Assembly: GCF_026968045.1 (NCBI RefSeq) | Contig: NZ_JAPVBQ010000004.1 | Location: 248,001 to 312,000, forward strand | Direction: 5' to 3' | From: Modestobacter sp. VKM Ac-2977 | GTDB taxonomy: Bacteria > Actinomycetota > Actinomycetes > Mycobacteriales > Geodermatophilaceae | Length of the DNA stretch: 64,000 nt | Part shown: piece by piece, positions 7,323-15,494 of the stretch | Position numbering within the stretch: position 1 is the first letter of the stretch | How the letters are laid out: each line of letters starts with the position of its first letter | The notes under the pieces: model-generated | The model's database searches: none | What the model was told of the DNA's origin: nothing | What the model saw: the letters and a program-made list of their open reading frames with translations, nothing else | Program-made: the position numbers and the translations under genes

Positions 7323-8792
7323 GTGACGACCACCCAGGCTCCCTCGACAGAGCAGCCGAAGACCGCCAGCGACGCAGGCGCACGCCCGTACGCGACGGTG
7401 AACCCCTACACCGGGAAGACGGAGAAGGAGTTCCCGTTCCTGGAGGCCGACGCCATCGACCGCGTGGTCGAGCAGGCCCACACCGCCTTCGGCGACTGGC
7501 GCCGCCGGTCGGTGGAGGAGCGCGCCGCCGTCGTCGGCCGGGCCGCCGAGCTGATGCGCGAGCGGCAGGACGAGTTCGCCGCCCTGATCACCCGGGAGAT
7601 GGGCAAGCGGATCCAGGAGGCCGCCGGTGAGGTCCAGCTGGCCGCCAGCATCCTGGACTACTACGCCACCAACGGCCCGCGGTTCCTGGCGCCGAAGCCG
7701 ATCGACGTGATGGGCGGCGGCGAGGCCGAGGTCGTCAACGAGCCGATCGGCGTCCTGCTGGCGATCGAGCCGTGGAACTACCCGCTGTACCAGGTGGTGC
7801 GGGTCGCCGGCCCGAACCTGACCCTGGGCAACACGATCCTGCTCAAGCACGCGGAGAACAACCCGCAGTGCGCGCTGGCCCTGGAGCAGCTGTTCCGGGA
7901 CGCCGGGGCCCCGGAGGGCGTCTACACCAACCTCTTCCTGCGGATCGCCGACGTCGAGCAGGTCATCGCCGACCGGCGCGTGCAGGGCGTGACGCTGACC
8001 GGCAGCGAGCGGGCCGGGGCGAGCGTGGCCCAGCTCGCCGGCAAGCACCTCAAGAAGTCGGTGCTGGAACTCGGCGGCAGCGACCCGTTCATCGTGCTCG
8101 ACGCCCCCGACCTGGGCCGCACGGTGAAGGCCGCGACCATGGCCCGGATGGCCAACACCGGGCAGGCCTGCATCGCGGCGAAGCGGATCATCGTGCTCGA
8201 CGAGGTCTACGACGACGTCGTCGCCGGCCTGCAGCAGGCCTTCGGCAGCTTCACCCCCGGCGACCCGGCCGACCCGGCCACGACGCTGGGCCCGCTGTCC
8301 ACCGAGCGGGCCGCGCAGGACCTCGCCGCGCAGATCCAGGACGCCGTGGACAAGGGGGCCACCGTGCTGGCCGGCGGCAACCGCCCCGAGCACGACGGCG
8401 CCTTCGTCGAGGCCACCCTGCTGGCCGACGTCACCCCGGAGATGCGGGCCTACCACGAGGAGCTCTTCGGCCCCGCGGCCGTCGTCTACCGGGTGAAGGA
8501 CGCCGACGAGGCCGTCGCGCTGGCCAACGACAGCGACTTCGGCCTGTCGGCAGCCGTCTACAGCGGCGACACCGAGCGCGCCCGGGCGGTCGCCGACCGG
8601 CTGGAGTCCGGGATGGTCTGGATCAACCAGCCCTCGGGCTCCTCCGCGGAGCTGCCCTTCGGCGGGGTGAAGCGGTCGGGTTACGGCCGTGAGCTCTCCG
8701 AGCTGGGCATGTTCGAGTTCGCCAACCGGCGGCTGGTCCGCACCATGCCGCCGAAGAAGCAGGCAGCGCCGGCGCAGCACGTCGGCGGCTGA
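7323..8792 (+). CDS. NAD(P)-dependent aldehyde dehydrogenase (succinate-semialdehyde type)
   Basis: 489 residues, a full ALDH subunit. Landmarks are the substrate/cofactor segment [19 protein letters not shown], the glutamate loop [14 protein letters not shown], the catalytic cysteine in [12 protein letters not shown], and the C-terminal [14 protein letters not shown]. The general reaction is aldehyde to acid with NAD(P)+. The closest named relatives are succinate-semialdehyde dehydrogenases, but the substrate is not proven. GTG at 7323 has GGAGGG 8 nt upstream. It is divergent from the SRAP gene and followed by a strong terminator at 8803. Confidence 0.88.
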   Translation: MTTTQAPSTEQPKTASDAGARPYATVNPYTGKTEKEFPFLEADAIDRVVEQAHTAFGDWRRRSVEERAAVVGRAAELMRERQDEFAALITREMGKRIQEAAGEVQLAASILDYYATNGPRFLAPKPIDVMGGGEAEVVNEPIGVLLAIEPWNYPLYQVVRVAGPNLTLGNTILLKHAENNPQCALALEQLFRDAGAPEGVYTNLFLRIADVEQVIADRRVQGVTLTGSERAGASVAQLAGKHLKKSVLELGGSDPFIVLDAPDLGRTVKAATMARMANTGQACIAAKRIIVLDEVYDDVVAGLQQAFGSFTPGDPADPATTLGPLSTERAAQDLAAQIQDAVDKGATVLAGGNRPEHDGAFVEATLLADVTPEMRAYHEELFGPAAVVYRVKDADEAVALANDSDFGLSAAVYSGDTERARAVADRLESGMVWINQPSGSSAELPFGGVKRSGYGRELSELGMFEFANRRLVRTMPPKKQAAPAQHVGG

Positions 8793-8802
8793 CGCACCGG
8801 CG

Positions 8803-8834
8803 CCCCGGCCCCGGGCACCTGCCCGGGGCCGGGG
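8803..8834 (+). terminator. Perfect 15-bp GC hairpin
   Basis: CCCCGGCCCCGGGCA and TGCCCGGGGCCGGGG flank a 2-nt loop directly after the aldehyde dehydrogenase stop. There is no T-tract, as is usual in high-GC actinobacteria. Confidence 0.7.
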
Positions 8835-8883
8835 GTCGCCGTCACGCCGCCGGCCGAGGACGTCGGCAGGGCAGGATGAGCGC

Positions 8884-10164
8884 ATGACCGAGGTCTGGAC
8901 GACGCCTGCCCGCCGCACCCCGGTGGACGCCGTGGTGACCCTCCCCGGGTCCAAGTCGATCACCGCCCGCGCCCTCGTGCTCGCCGCGATCGCCGACGGG
9001 CCGAGTCGGCTCGTGCGCCCGCTCCGCGCCCGGGACACCGACCTGATGGCCGCCGGGCTGCGCGCGCTCGGGGTCGGCATCGCCTCCGACGGCGCGGACT
9101 GGCTGGTCACCCCGGGCTCGCTGCACGGGCCGGCCGAGGTGGACGCCGGACTGGCCGGCACGGTGCTCCGGTTCCTGCCCCCGGTGGCCGCGCTGGCCAC
9201 CGGGCCGGTGCGGCTCGACGGCGACGCCCGGCTGCGCGACCGGCCCAACGCCGGGCTGATCGCCGGACTGCGCGACCTCGGCGTCCGGGTCGACGACGAC
9301 GGCCGCGGCCGGGCCCCGTTCACCGTGCACGGCACCGGTGCGGTGCGCGGCGGTGCGGTCACGGTCGACGCCAGTGAGTCCAGCCAGGTGGTGTCCGGTC
9401 TGCTGCTGGCCGCGGCCCGCTTCGACACCGGCATCGAGCTGACCCTCGCCGGGAGCCTCCCCTCCCTGCCGCACGTGGAGATGACGGTGCGGACGCTCGC
9501 CGAGCACGGGGTGCAGGTGCGCCGGACCGACGGTGGGTGGCACGTCGCCCCGGGCCCGATCGCCGCCCTCGACCGCGTCGTCGAGCCCGATCTGTCCAAC
9601 GCCGCCCCGTTCCTGGCCGCGGCCCTGGTCACCGGCGGCCGGGTGACGGTGCGCGACTGGCCGACCGACACCACCCAGCCCGGCGCGCAGCTCGACCGGC
9701 TGCTCACCGCGATGGGCGCCGCGGTGGCCCGCACGCCGGAGGGGCTGCAGGTGACCGGGGGCGCCCGGATCGCTCCCCTCGACGCCGACCTGGGCGAGGT
9801 CGGTGAGCTGACCCCGGTGCTCGCCGCGCTCTGCGCCCTGGCCGACGGGCCCTCCCGGCTCACCGGCATCGCCCACCTGCGTGGCCACGAGACCGACCGG
9901 CTGCAGGCGCTGGACGAGGTGCTCAGCGCCGTCGGCGCCCGGGTCGAGCAGCTGCCCGACGGGCTGGTCATCACCCCGGGACCGCGCCGAGCGGTGCGCC
10001 TGGACTCCTACGCCGACCACCGGATGGTGCACGCGGCGGCGGTGCTGGGCCTGGCGGTCGACGGCATCGAGGTCACCGACCCGGCCGCGGTGACCAAGAC
10101 GCTGCCGGACTACCGGGAACGCTGGGCCGGCCTGCTCGGCGAGGGCGCCGGGGTGTCCGCGTGA
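8884..10164 (+). CDS. aroA: 3-phosphoshikimate 1-carboxyvinyltransferase (EPSP synthase)
   Basis: 426 residues. It catalyses transfer of enolpyruvate from PEP to shikimate-3-phosphate in aromatic amino acid synthesis. The N-terminal LPGSKSITARALVLAA motif binds both substrates. The inner pieces LAGTVLRFLPP, DASESSQVVSGLL and the C-terminal HRMVHAAAVLGLAV plus KTLPDY are as expected. ATG at 8884 follows CAGGAT-N6, which could be a leaderless -10 or an AGGA ribosome-binding site. Its last 4 nt overlap rsgA (GTGA), the same arrangement as in mycobacteria. Confidence 0.95.
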   Translation: MTEVWTTPARRTPVDAVVTLPGSKSITARALVLAAIADGPSRLVRPLRARDTDLMAAGLRALGVGIASDGADWLVTPGSLHGPAEVDAGLAGTVLRFLPPVAALATGPVRLDGDARLRDRPNAGLIAGLRDLGVRVDDDGRGRAPFTVHGTGAVRGGAVTVDASESSQVVSGLLLAAARFDTGIELTLAGSLPSLPHVEMTVRTLAEHGVQVRRTDGGWHVAPGPIAALDRVVEPDLSNAAPFLAAALVTGGRVTVRDWPTDTTQPGAQLDRLLTAMGAAVARTPEGLQVTGGARIAPLDADLGEVGELTPVLAALCALADGPSRLTGIAHLRGHETDRLQALDEVLSAVGARVEQLPDGLVITPGPRRAVRLDSYADHRMVHAAAVLGLAVDGIEVTDPAAVTKTLPDYRERWAGLLGEGAGVSA

Positions 10165-11174
10165 GCCGGAAGATGGACAGCCGGTCCGACGAGGACGACG
10201 TCCGCGTCCGGGCCTCGCGGCACGGCTCCCGTCCCCGCACCCGCACCCGCCCCACGCACGAGGAGGCCGTGCCCGGGCTGGTCATCGCGGTGGACCGCGG
10301 CCGGATGACGGTGCGGGTCGAGGGCCCCGGGGGCTCCCCGGTCGACGTGACCGCGATGCGCGCCCGCGAGCTGGGCAAGCACGGCGTCGTCGTCGGTGAC
10401 CGGGTGCGGCTGGTGGGCGACACGACGGGCCGCACCGACAGCCTGGCCAGGATCGTGACCATCGCCGACCGGGTCACCTCGCTGCGCCGCACCGCCGACG
10501 ACACCGACCCCACCGAGCGGATCGTGGTGGCCAACGCCGACCAGCTCGTCGTCGTCACCTCGATCGCCGACCCCGAGCCGGCGCTCGGCTTCCTGGACCG
10601 ATGCCTGGTCGCCGCCTACGCCGGGGGGCTGTCGCCACTGCTGGTGCTGACCAAGTCCGACCTGGCCAGCCCGCAGCCACTGCTGGACCGGTACGCCGGA
10701 CTGGAGGTCGACGCGGTCCCGATGTCCCGCGAGGCGCCGCTCGATGAGCTGGTGACCCGGCTGCGGGACCAGATGAGCGTGCTGGTCGGCCAGTCCGGGG
10801 TCGGCAAGTCGACGCTGTTCAACCGGCTGATCCCGGGTGCCTTCCGGGCCATCGGCGACGTGAGCAAGATCGGCAAGGGCAGGCACACGTCCTCCTCGGC
10901 GGTGCTGCTGGACCTGCCCGAGAGCGGCACCCTGATCGACACCCCGGGCATCCGCTCCTTCGGGCTGGCGCACGTGACCCCGCAGGACGTGCTGGCCGCC
11001 TTCGACGACCTCGCCGAGGCCGCGGTCGACTGCCCGCCCGCCTGCGGGCACACCGCCGCGGACCCGGAGTGCGCCCTGGACCCCTGGGCCGCCCAGGGCA
11101 CACCCGCAGCGCGGGAGCGGCTGGGCAGCTTCCGCCGGCTGCTCACCGCCGTCGGCCAGCTCCCTCGTCCGTGA
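10161..11174 (+). CDS. rsgA: Ribosome small-subunit-dependent GTPase A
   Basis: 337 residues. It is a circularly permuted GTPase that checks late 30S subunit maturation. Order of elements: N-terminal OB fold (VIAVDRGRMTVRVEGPGG), G4 (LVLTKSDL), G1 P-loop (GQSGVGKSTLFNRL), G2 (GRHTSSSAVLL), G3 (DTPGIRSFG) and the zinc-finger cysteines (CPPACGHTAADPEC). The extra basic N-terminus (about 35 residues, rich in RTRTRP) is typical of actinobacterial forms. It overlaps aroA by 4 nt, so it is translationally coupled. Confidence 0.95.
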   Translation: MSRKMDSRSDEDDVRVRASRHGSRPRTRTRPTHEEAVPGLVIAVDRGRMTVRVEGPGGSPVDVTAMRARELGKHGVVVGDRVRLVGDTTGRTDSLARIVTIADRVTSLRRTADDTDPTERIVVANADQLVVVTSIADPEPALGFLDRCLVAAYAGGLSPLLVLTKSDLASPQPLLDRYAGLEVDAVPMSREAPLDELVTRLRDQMSVLVGQSGVGKSTLFNRLIPGAFRAIGDVSKIGKGRHTSSSAVLLDLPESGTLIDTPGIRSFGLAHVTPQDVLAAFDDLAEAAVDCPPACGHTAADPECALDPWAAQGTPAARERLGSFRRLLTAVGQLPRP

Positions 11175-11223
11175 GCGGACCGTCGCCGTGACGTGCCGGG
11201 GCCTCAGCGGCTGCCGGTCCGCT
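11174..11223. terminator. Bidirectional hairpin between convergent genes
   Basis: AGCGGACCG (11174-11182) pairs with CGGTCCGCT (11215-11223) across the short gap between rsgA and the convergent esterase gene. Confidence 0.45.
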
Positions 11224-12342
11224 TCAGGGCAGGGTCCGGAAGGTGCCTGACCCGACCACGGTCCGATCCGTACCGGTCTCCAGCTGGTAGTGGTAGGACG
11301 TGTTCGGCGCGAGGCTGCTGGTGATGGACAGCGGGAGGACGTCGCCGCTGGTGGTGCGGTAGTTGTAGAAGCCGGTCTGGGAGCCGAACGGTGCGGCGGA
11401 GACCCGCAGGGTGGTCCTGGTCGTGTTCAGGGGGGCGAAGGCGGAGACGGTCACGCCGACGCGGGTCGGGGTGACGGTGTGCTCCCACGCCTCCGGGCCG
11501 GCCACGGGCCCGGAACCGCCGACCTGGCCGGCGTGCTGGCCGAGGACGCCGTCGATGATGGTCCCGAACTGACCGTTGCGGGCGTGGCCGACCCCGGCCG
11601 GGTACGAGTGCGAGGTCTGGAACCCGCGATCGGCATACCAAGCCTCGCCGACCTTGGCCCCGTACGGACCGTTCAGCGCGTTCAGGCCACCCGGCGCTGA
11701 CCCGTTGGTGTCGGTGTCCAGCTCGCCGGTGTCCCAGTGCATGTGCATGCCGGCCTTGAGCGCCTCGGGGAAGGTGTCGGCGGTGACCACTGGTGCCCCG
11801 CCGCCACCGATCACGATGGTCCCCCCGCCGGTCATCAGCTCCGGGTGCCGAGGGAACAGGAACCGGGTCATCAGCTGCGCACCGGTGCTGTACCCACCCA
11901 GCCACACCCGGTCGCGGTCGATGTCGTACTGGCCGTAGACGGACTCGATCAGGGCGGCGAGGTGGTCGCTGTAGCCGGTCGGGTCGCCCCGCTCCCAGCA
12001 CTCGCAGCTGCGGTTGGGGCTCGACGGCGTCAGCAGGATCATGTTGTGCCGCTTCGCGACGGCGACGACTCCGTTGACCCCACCGAGGGAGTAGCTGGCC
12101 GACGGGTTCTCGAACCCGTACTCACCGGTGCCGTCGACGTAGACGAGCAGGCCGACCGGTCGGGAGTCGTCGAGCCCCGCCGCGTACAGGTGGTGCTGGG
12201 CGGTGTACCCGGCGACGTCGGAGGTCAGGAACGTGCGGTCGGTGAGCGGGCCGCCTGATCCGCCGGTCGGTGCTGCAACCGCGGGCGTGGCGGTGGCGAG
12301 CAGCACGGTCAGCGCCGCGAACGCGATGCGCATCGATCTCAT
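11224..12342 (-). CDS. Secreted polyhydroxybutyrate-depolymerase-like esterase
   Basis: 372 residues with a clear signal peptide (MRSMRIAFAALTVLLATATP, cleavage near AVA-A at residue 23). The mature part is an alpha/beta hydrolase of the LpqC/PHB-depolymerase type: LLVYVDGTGEYGF, then the nucleophile elbow GGYSTGA, and a C-terminal Fn3-like beta domain from about residue 290 (VGVTVSAFAPLN ... SYHYQLETGTD). Likely an exported carboxylesterase; the substrate is unknown. ATG at 12342 has an AGGAG 5 nt upstream. It is monocistronic, with a 344-bp untranslated region upstream. Confidence 0.75.
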   Translation of the reverse strand: MRSMRIAFAALTVLLATATPAVAAPTGGSGGPLTDRTFLTSDVAGYTAQHHLYAAGLDDSRPVGLLVYVDGTGEYGFENPSASYSLGGVNGVVAVAKRHNMILLTPSSPNRSCECWERGDPTGYSDHLAALIESVYGQYDIDRDRVWLGGYSTGAQLMTRFLFPRHPELMTGGGTIVIGGGGAPVVTADTFPEALKAGMHMHWDTGELDTDTNGSAPGGLNALNGPYGAKVGEAWYADRGFQTSHSYPAGVGHARNGQFGTIIDGVLGQHAGQVGGSGPVAGPEAWEHTVTPTRVGVTVSAFAPLNTTRTTLRVSAAPFGSQTGFYNYRTTSGDVLPLSITSSLAPNTSYHYQLETGTDRTVVGSGTFRTLP

Positions 12343-12686
12343 GACGACTCCTGGGGCTTCGAGGGGGTCGGACGTCGCACCGACGCCGGTGCGTGGGCCG
12401 GCGAGGATCCCGTTCAGGACACCTGGACCACCGACTGGACGGACTGGTGGGCGGCTGATCGGCGGTAGGCCGCCGATGCCGGCGTGGGGCCGGTGATGGT
12501 CGAAGGTGTGCAGTCAAGCAGGAGGCGCGGATCGGCGGACGTCCTGGCTGGTGTACAGCCGGCGAAGGCCCGGTCGCCAGCAGCCGTCGTCATCGCTGAC
12601 CACCCGTCGGCGGTGACGACGCGGCCGACGGACCACGATCAGCGCTCAGCGCTCGGTCGCCGACCGCTCAGCACGCGGGATCGCGC
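12343..12686. other. Intergenic region with a short palindrome
   Basis: 344 bp without a convincing gene. It contains a perfect 8-bp inverted repeat ATCGGCGG-TAGG-CCGCCGAT at 12458-12477, possibly an operator or small hairpin upstream of the esterase. The remaining possible reading frames lack third-position GC bias. Confidence 0.5.
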
Positions 12687-13418
12687 CTAGAGCTCGCGAG
12701 GGGTGATCGCGCGCTCGGTCCAGCCGCCGCGGTCGTCGGGGTCGATGCGGTACGCGCGCGCGCCGGGCCGCACCGTGACCGCCTCCGCCAGGTCGGTGCC
12801 CCGGTAGTGCAGTCCCACGCCGTCCTCGGTCGCGTAGCCGGCGGGGAGGGCCCCGGCGGCCACCAGCCGGCGGTAGGTCTCCCGACGCGGCTGGGCGGTC
12901 AGGTCGTCGTGCACCCCGTTGCTGAACGGCAACAGCGCCAGGCCCTCGGTGAACGGGTCGAGCCGGTCGGACCACGAGTCGGTGGGCCCACCCACGTGCC
13001 AGCACAGGCTGCCCGCGCTGGGGCCGGCGAGCACCACCCCGGCCTCCCAGCACGCGCGCAGCACGGCCGGCAGGCCGTGTGCCCGCCACACGGCCATCAG
13101 GTTCACCACGCTGCCGCCCTCGACGAGCACGACGTCCTGGGTGAGCAGGTGACTGCGCACGTCGGGGACGCTCGGCTGCGGGAACAACCGCAGCACGCTC
13201 AGGACGACGTCGTCCCGGCCACCGAAGACCCGCTGGTACGCCGACACCGCCGCCGGGTCGTCGCCCACCGCCGTCGGCAGGTAGCACAGCCGCACCGGCC
13301 CCCCGCTCGTCCGGCGGGCAGCCCCCAGGGCCAGCACGTGCTCCAGGAGCGGACGGTTGCCCCGCTCCCCCGGCTGCGGGTCGATGACACCCGAGAACGC
13401 GAACACCTGCCGTTGCAC
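12687..13418 (-). CDS. Peptidase S51 family (PepE/cyanophycinase-like)
   Basis: 243 residues of the class-I glutaminase-like serine peptidase fold. The nucleophile is in AGPSAGSLCWH, preceded by DVVLVEGGSVVNLMAVW and followed by LALLPFSNGVHDD, which supplies a conserved histidine. Relatives are Asp-dipeptidase PepE and cyanophycinase. Substrate is undetermined, and no cyanophycin synthetase is in the window. GTG at 13418 was preferred because GGAGG lies 7 nt upstream; an alternative GTG at 13424 overlaps the upstream stop. It follows the DUF2087 regulator directly, so the two probably form an operon. Confidence 0.78.
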   Translation of the reverse strand: MQRQVFAFSGVIDPQPGERGNRPLLEHVLALGAARRTSGGPVRLCYLPTAVGDDPAAVSAYQRVFGGRDDVVLSVLRLFPQPSVPDVRSHLLTQDVVLVEGGSVVNLMAVWRAHGLPAVLRACWEAGVVLAGPSAGSLCWHVGGPTDSWSDRLDPFTEGLALLPFSNGVHDDLTAQPRRETYRRLVAAGALPAGYATEDGVGLHYRGTDLAEAVTVRPGARAYRIDPDDRGGWTERAITPREL

Positions 13419-13420
13419 CG

Positions 13421-13957
13421 TCACACCTCCACGTAACCGCCGCTGCGCCAGTAGACGCCCGACTCCCTGGTCAACAGCGCCTCGTCCACCAGGTATCGGC
13501 GGAGCGCGGCCACATCCGGGTGCCAGGCGGCCAGCAGTGCGTTGACCTCCCGCTCCGGGTAGCGGACGCCTGGCTCGAACACGCGCACGAGGTGCTCGAG
13601 CACGACCCGGCGCTTGCTGTGCTGTGCGGGGACGGAGACCAGCCTGCCGTCCCGGACGAACGCGCGCAGCACGGCGTCCGCACCGGGGTCGTCGGACAGT
13701 CGCGGCGCGGGCGGGGCGGTGGCGGCCGCTGCGCGGGCCGCCTCCCCGAACCGCTCGGCGTGCAGCGCGAGCAGGTGACCGTCGCGGTGCACCAGGCCGG
13801 CCCGGGACAGCCGCCGTGCGGCCCGCGCGACGTCCTTCAGGGACAGCCCGGACGCCTCGGCGACGTCGGTGAGGGTGCCCGCGCCGAGAGCGAGGGCGGC
13901 CACGACCTTCAACCGCGCCGGATCGGCCAACAACCCGACGATGGTCCCGGCCTCCAC
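13421..13957 (-). CDS. HTH regulator with C-terminal DUF2087
   Basis: 178 residues. The N-terminal about 70 residues form an ArsR-like winged helix (LLADPARLKVVAALALG, LTDVAEASGLSLKDVARAAR). The C-terminal 80 residues are the DUF2087 domain (QHSKRRVVLEHLVRVFEPG, YPEREVNALLAAWHPD, ESGVYWRSGG). DUF2087 proteins are putative transcription regulators of unknown ligand. GTG at 13957 was chosen because TACCGT (13969-13964) lies exactly 6 nt upstream, a leaderless arrangement; ATG at 13978 is the alternative. The next gene is the S51 peptidase, the likely co-regulated partner. Confidence 0.75.
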   Translation of the reverse strand: MEAGTIVGLLADPARLKVVAALALGAGTLTDVAEASGLSLKDVARAARRLSRAGLVHRDGHLLALHAERFGEAARAAAATAPPAPRLSDDPGADAVLRAFVRDGRLVSVPAQHSKRRVVLEHLVRVFEPGVRYPEREVNALLAAWHPDVAALRRYLVDEALLTRESGVYWRSGGYVEV

Positions 13958-14009
13958 TCCCCGACGGTATCCGTGCATCGCCGGCGCGGCTGCGGGTACC
14001 CGGAGGCCC

Positions 14010-14192
14010 ATGGTGAGCCCGATCGACATCCAGAAGGCCCTGTCCGGCATCGACTACCCGGCCACGAAGGACGACGTGGTGAAGCACGCGCAGTCCCAGG
14101 GAGGCAGCGAGGAGGTCGTCGACGCCCTCAAGGGCATCGACGACCAGGAGTACGACACCCCGGCGGCGGTCAGCAAGGCCGTCTTCGACTGA
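14010..14192 (+). CDS. DUF2795 small protein
   Basis: 60 residues matching DUF2795: IDIQKALSGIDYPATKDDVV, KHAQSQGGSEEVVDAL and the terminal DTPAAVSKAVFD. Function is unknown; such proteins are small, acidic and common in actinobacteria. CGGAGG lies only 3 nt before ATG 14010 and 6 nt before the next codon GTG 14013, so the true start may be 14013. It is divergent from the DUF2087 gene and followed by a hairpin. Confidence 0.85.
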   Translation: MVSPIDIQKALSGIDYPATKDDVVKHAQSQGGSEEVVDALKGIDDQEYDTPAAVSKAVFD

Positions 14193-14210
14193 GGAGGGTC
14201 CCCTGAGAAG

Positions 14211-14258
14211 GGGCCGCTCCAGCACGTCACCACGCTCCGGGCGGGCCCGGAGCGGCCC
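14211..14258 (+). terminator. Hairpin between DUF2795 gene and hisN
   Basis: GGGCCGCTCC (14211-14220) pairs with GGAGCGGCCC (14249-14258), 18 nt after the stop codon. Confidence 0.5.
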
Positions 14259-14264
14259 GCCCGC

Positions 14265-14270
14265 TAGGTT
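14265..14270 (+). promoter_or_regulatory. Leaderless -10 hexamer TAGGTT for hisN
   Basis: TAGGTT is followed by 6 nt and then ATG 14277. No Shine-Dalgarno is present. Confidence 0.55.
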
Positions 14271-14276
14271 CGGGCC

Positions 14277-15080
14277 ATGACGGCTGGCCAGCGGGGATAC
14301 AACGAGGACATGCGCCTGGCGCACGTACTGGCCGATCAGGCGGACGCGATCAGCCTGGACCGGTTCCGGGCGCAGGACCTGCGGGTGGACACCAAGCCCG
14401 ACCTCACCCCGGTCACCGACGCCGACCGCGCGGTCGAGGAGCAGCTGCGCAGCACGCTGGCCCGCGCGCGCACCCGGGACGCCGTGCTCGGCGAGGAGTT
14501 CGGCAGCACCGGCCGCGGCGACCGGCGCTGGGTCATCGACCCGATCGACGGCACCAAGAACTTCGTCCGCGGCGTCCCGGTGTGGGCGACCCTCGTCGCC
14601 CTGCTCGACGGCGACCTCCCGGTGGTCGGCCTGGTCTCCGCGCCCGCGCTCAACCGCCGCTGGTGGGCGGCGGCGGGCACCGGGGCCTGGACCGGACGCC
14701 GGCTGGAGAACGCCACGCGCTGCACGGTCTCCCAGGTGGGCGCGCTCGCCGACGCGAGCCTGTCCTACTCCAGCCTCTCCGGCTGGGAGGAGCAGGACCG
14801 GCTGGAGCCGTTCCTGGACCTGACCCGCTCGGTCTGGCGGACCCGGGCCTACGGCGACTTCTGGAGCTACATGATGGTCGCCGAGGGCGCCGTCGACGTC
14901 GCCTGCGAGCCGGAGGTCTCCCTGTGGGACCTGGCCGCCCTCGACGTCATCGTGCGCGAGGCCGGCGGAGCGTTCAGCGACCTGGCCGGCAACGCCGGGC
15001 CGGCCGGGGGGAGCGCCGTGGCCAGCAACGGCGTCCTGCACCCCGACGTGCTGACGGCGCTCGCCCCCCGGAGGGAGTGA
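14277..15080 (+). CDS. hisN: Histidinol-phosphatase, inositol monophosphatase family
   Basis: 267 residues of the metal-dependent IMPase fold. Metal ligands lie in GEEFG (near residue 80) and in [12 protein letters not shown] (near residue 90), with the C-terminal [19 protein letters not shown] carrying the last Asp. Actinobacterial HisN proteins of this kind dephosphorylate histidinol phosphate; other IMPase substrates are possible. The start is at ATG 14277 with a leaderless promoter. The gene stands away from other his genes. It is convergent with the repeat protein at 15106. Confidence 0.85.
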   Translation: MTAGQRGYNEDMRLAHVLADQADAISLDRFRAQDLRVDTKPDLTPVTDADRAVEEQLRSTLARARTRDAVLGEEFGSTGRGDRRWVIDPIDGTKNFVRGVPVWATLVALLDGDLPVVGLVSAPALNRRWWAAAGTGAWTGRRLENATRCTVSQVGALADASLSYSSLSGWEEQDRLEPFLDLTRSVWRTRAYGDFWSYMMVAEGAVDVACEPEVSLWDLAALDVIVREAGGAFSDLAGNAGPAGGSAVASNGVLHPDVLTALAPRRE

Positions 15081-15105
15081 GCGCCGTCGGCACGGGTCGA
15101 ACGGG

Positions 15106-15396
15106 TCAGGACGAGGTGCCGGACCCCGTGCCCGAGCCGCCGCGGCCGCCCTGCACCCGGCGCCGGACGTCCTGGATCTTCGCCAGGGTCTTCGGGTCGC
15201 TGGCCAGCTGCTGGGCCTTGTCCGTCGCCTGACGGACCACCTGCCTGCCCTTCGGGCTGTTCGCGACCTTGTCGAACTTCGCCCGGGTCTTCGGGTCCTT
15301 GGCCAGCTGCTGGGCCTTGTCCGTCGCCTGACGGATGACCTGCTTGCCCTTCGGGCTGTTCGCGAACTGCATGACCTTGTTCATCAGCGACGCCAT
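15106..15396 (-). CDS. Helical protein of two tandem 33-residue repeats
   Basis: 96 residues. After MASLMNKVMQFA come two copies of a 33-residue unit starting NSPKGKQVIRQATDKAQQLA and NSPKGRQVVRQATDKAQQLA, followed by a basic stretch and a Gly/Ser/Thr tail. The units are predicted amphipathic helices. DNA copies are 99 bp apart and share long identical stretches. No enzyme motif or signal is seen. Function is unknown; a structural or nucleic-acid-associated role is possible from its charge. ATG 15396 is the only reasonable start, with GCAAGGGGG upstream. Confidence 0.7.
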   Translation of the reverse strand: MASLMNKVMQFANSPKGKQVIRQATDKAQQLAKDPKTRAKFDKVANSPKGRQVVRQATDKAQQLASDPKTLAKIQDVRRRVQGGRGGSGTGSGTSS

Positions 15397-15494
15397 GGTG
15401 CGCCCACCCCCTTGCTCTCCTGCGGTTCCCGGTCGGGCCGCTCGTCGGCGTCAACGCTGCCGGCAGCGCCGACGTTCCGCGCGACGGGCCGGCA

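Noticed and set aside
6435-9974. 1179-codon open frame on the minus strand
   Set aside because: Only 6435-7181 (SRAP) is real. The rest is antisense to the aldehyde dehydrogenase and aroA and has low-complexity, Arg/Ser-rich composition.
12687-15041. 784-codon minus-strand frame extending the S51 peptidase
   Set aside because: Upstream of 13424 it is a shadow of DUF2087, DUF2795 and hisN genes; homology begins only at the 13418 start.
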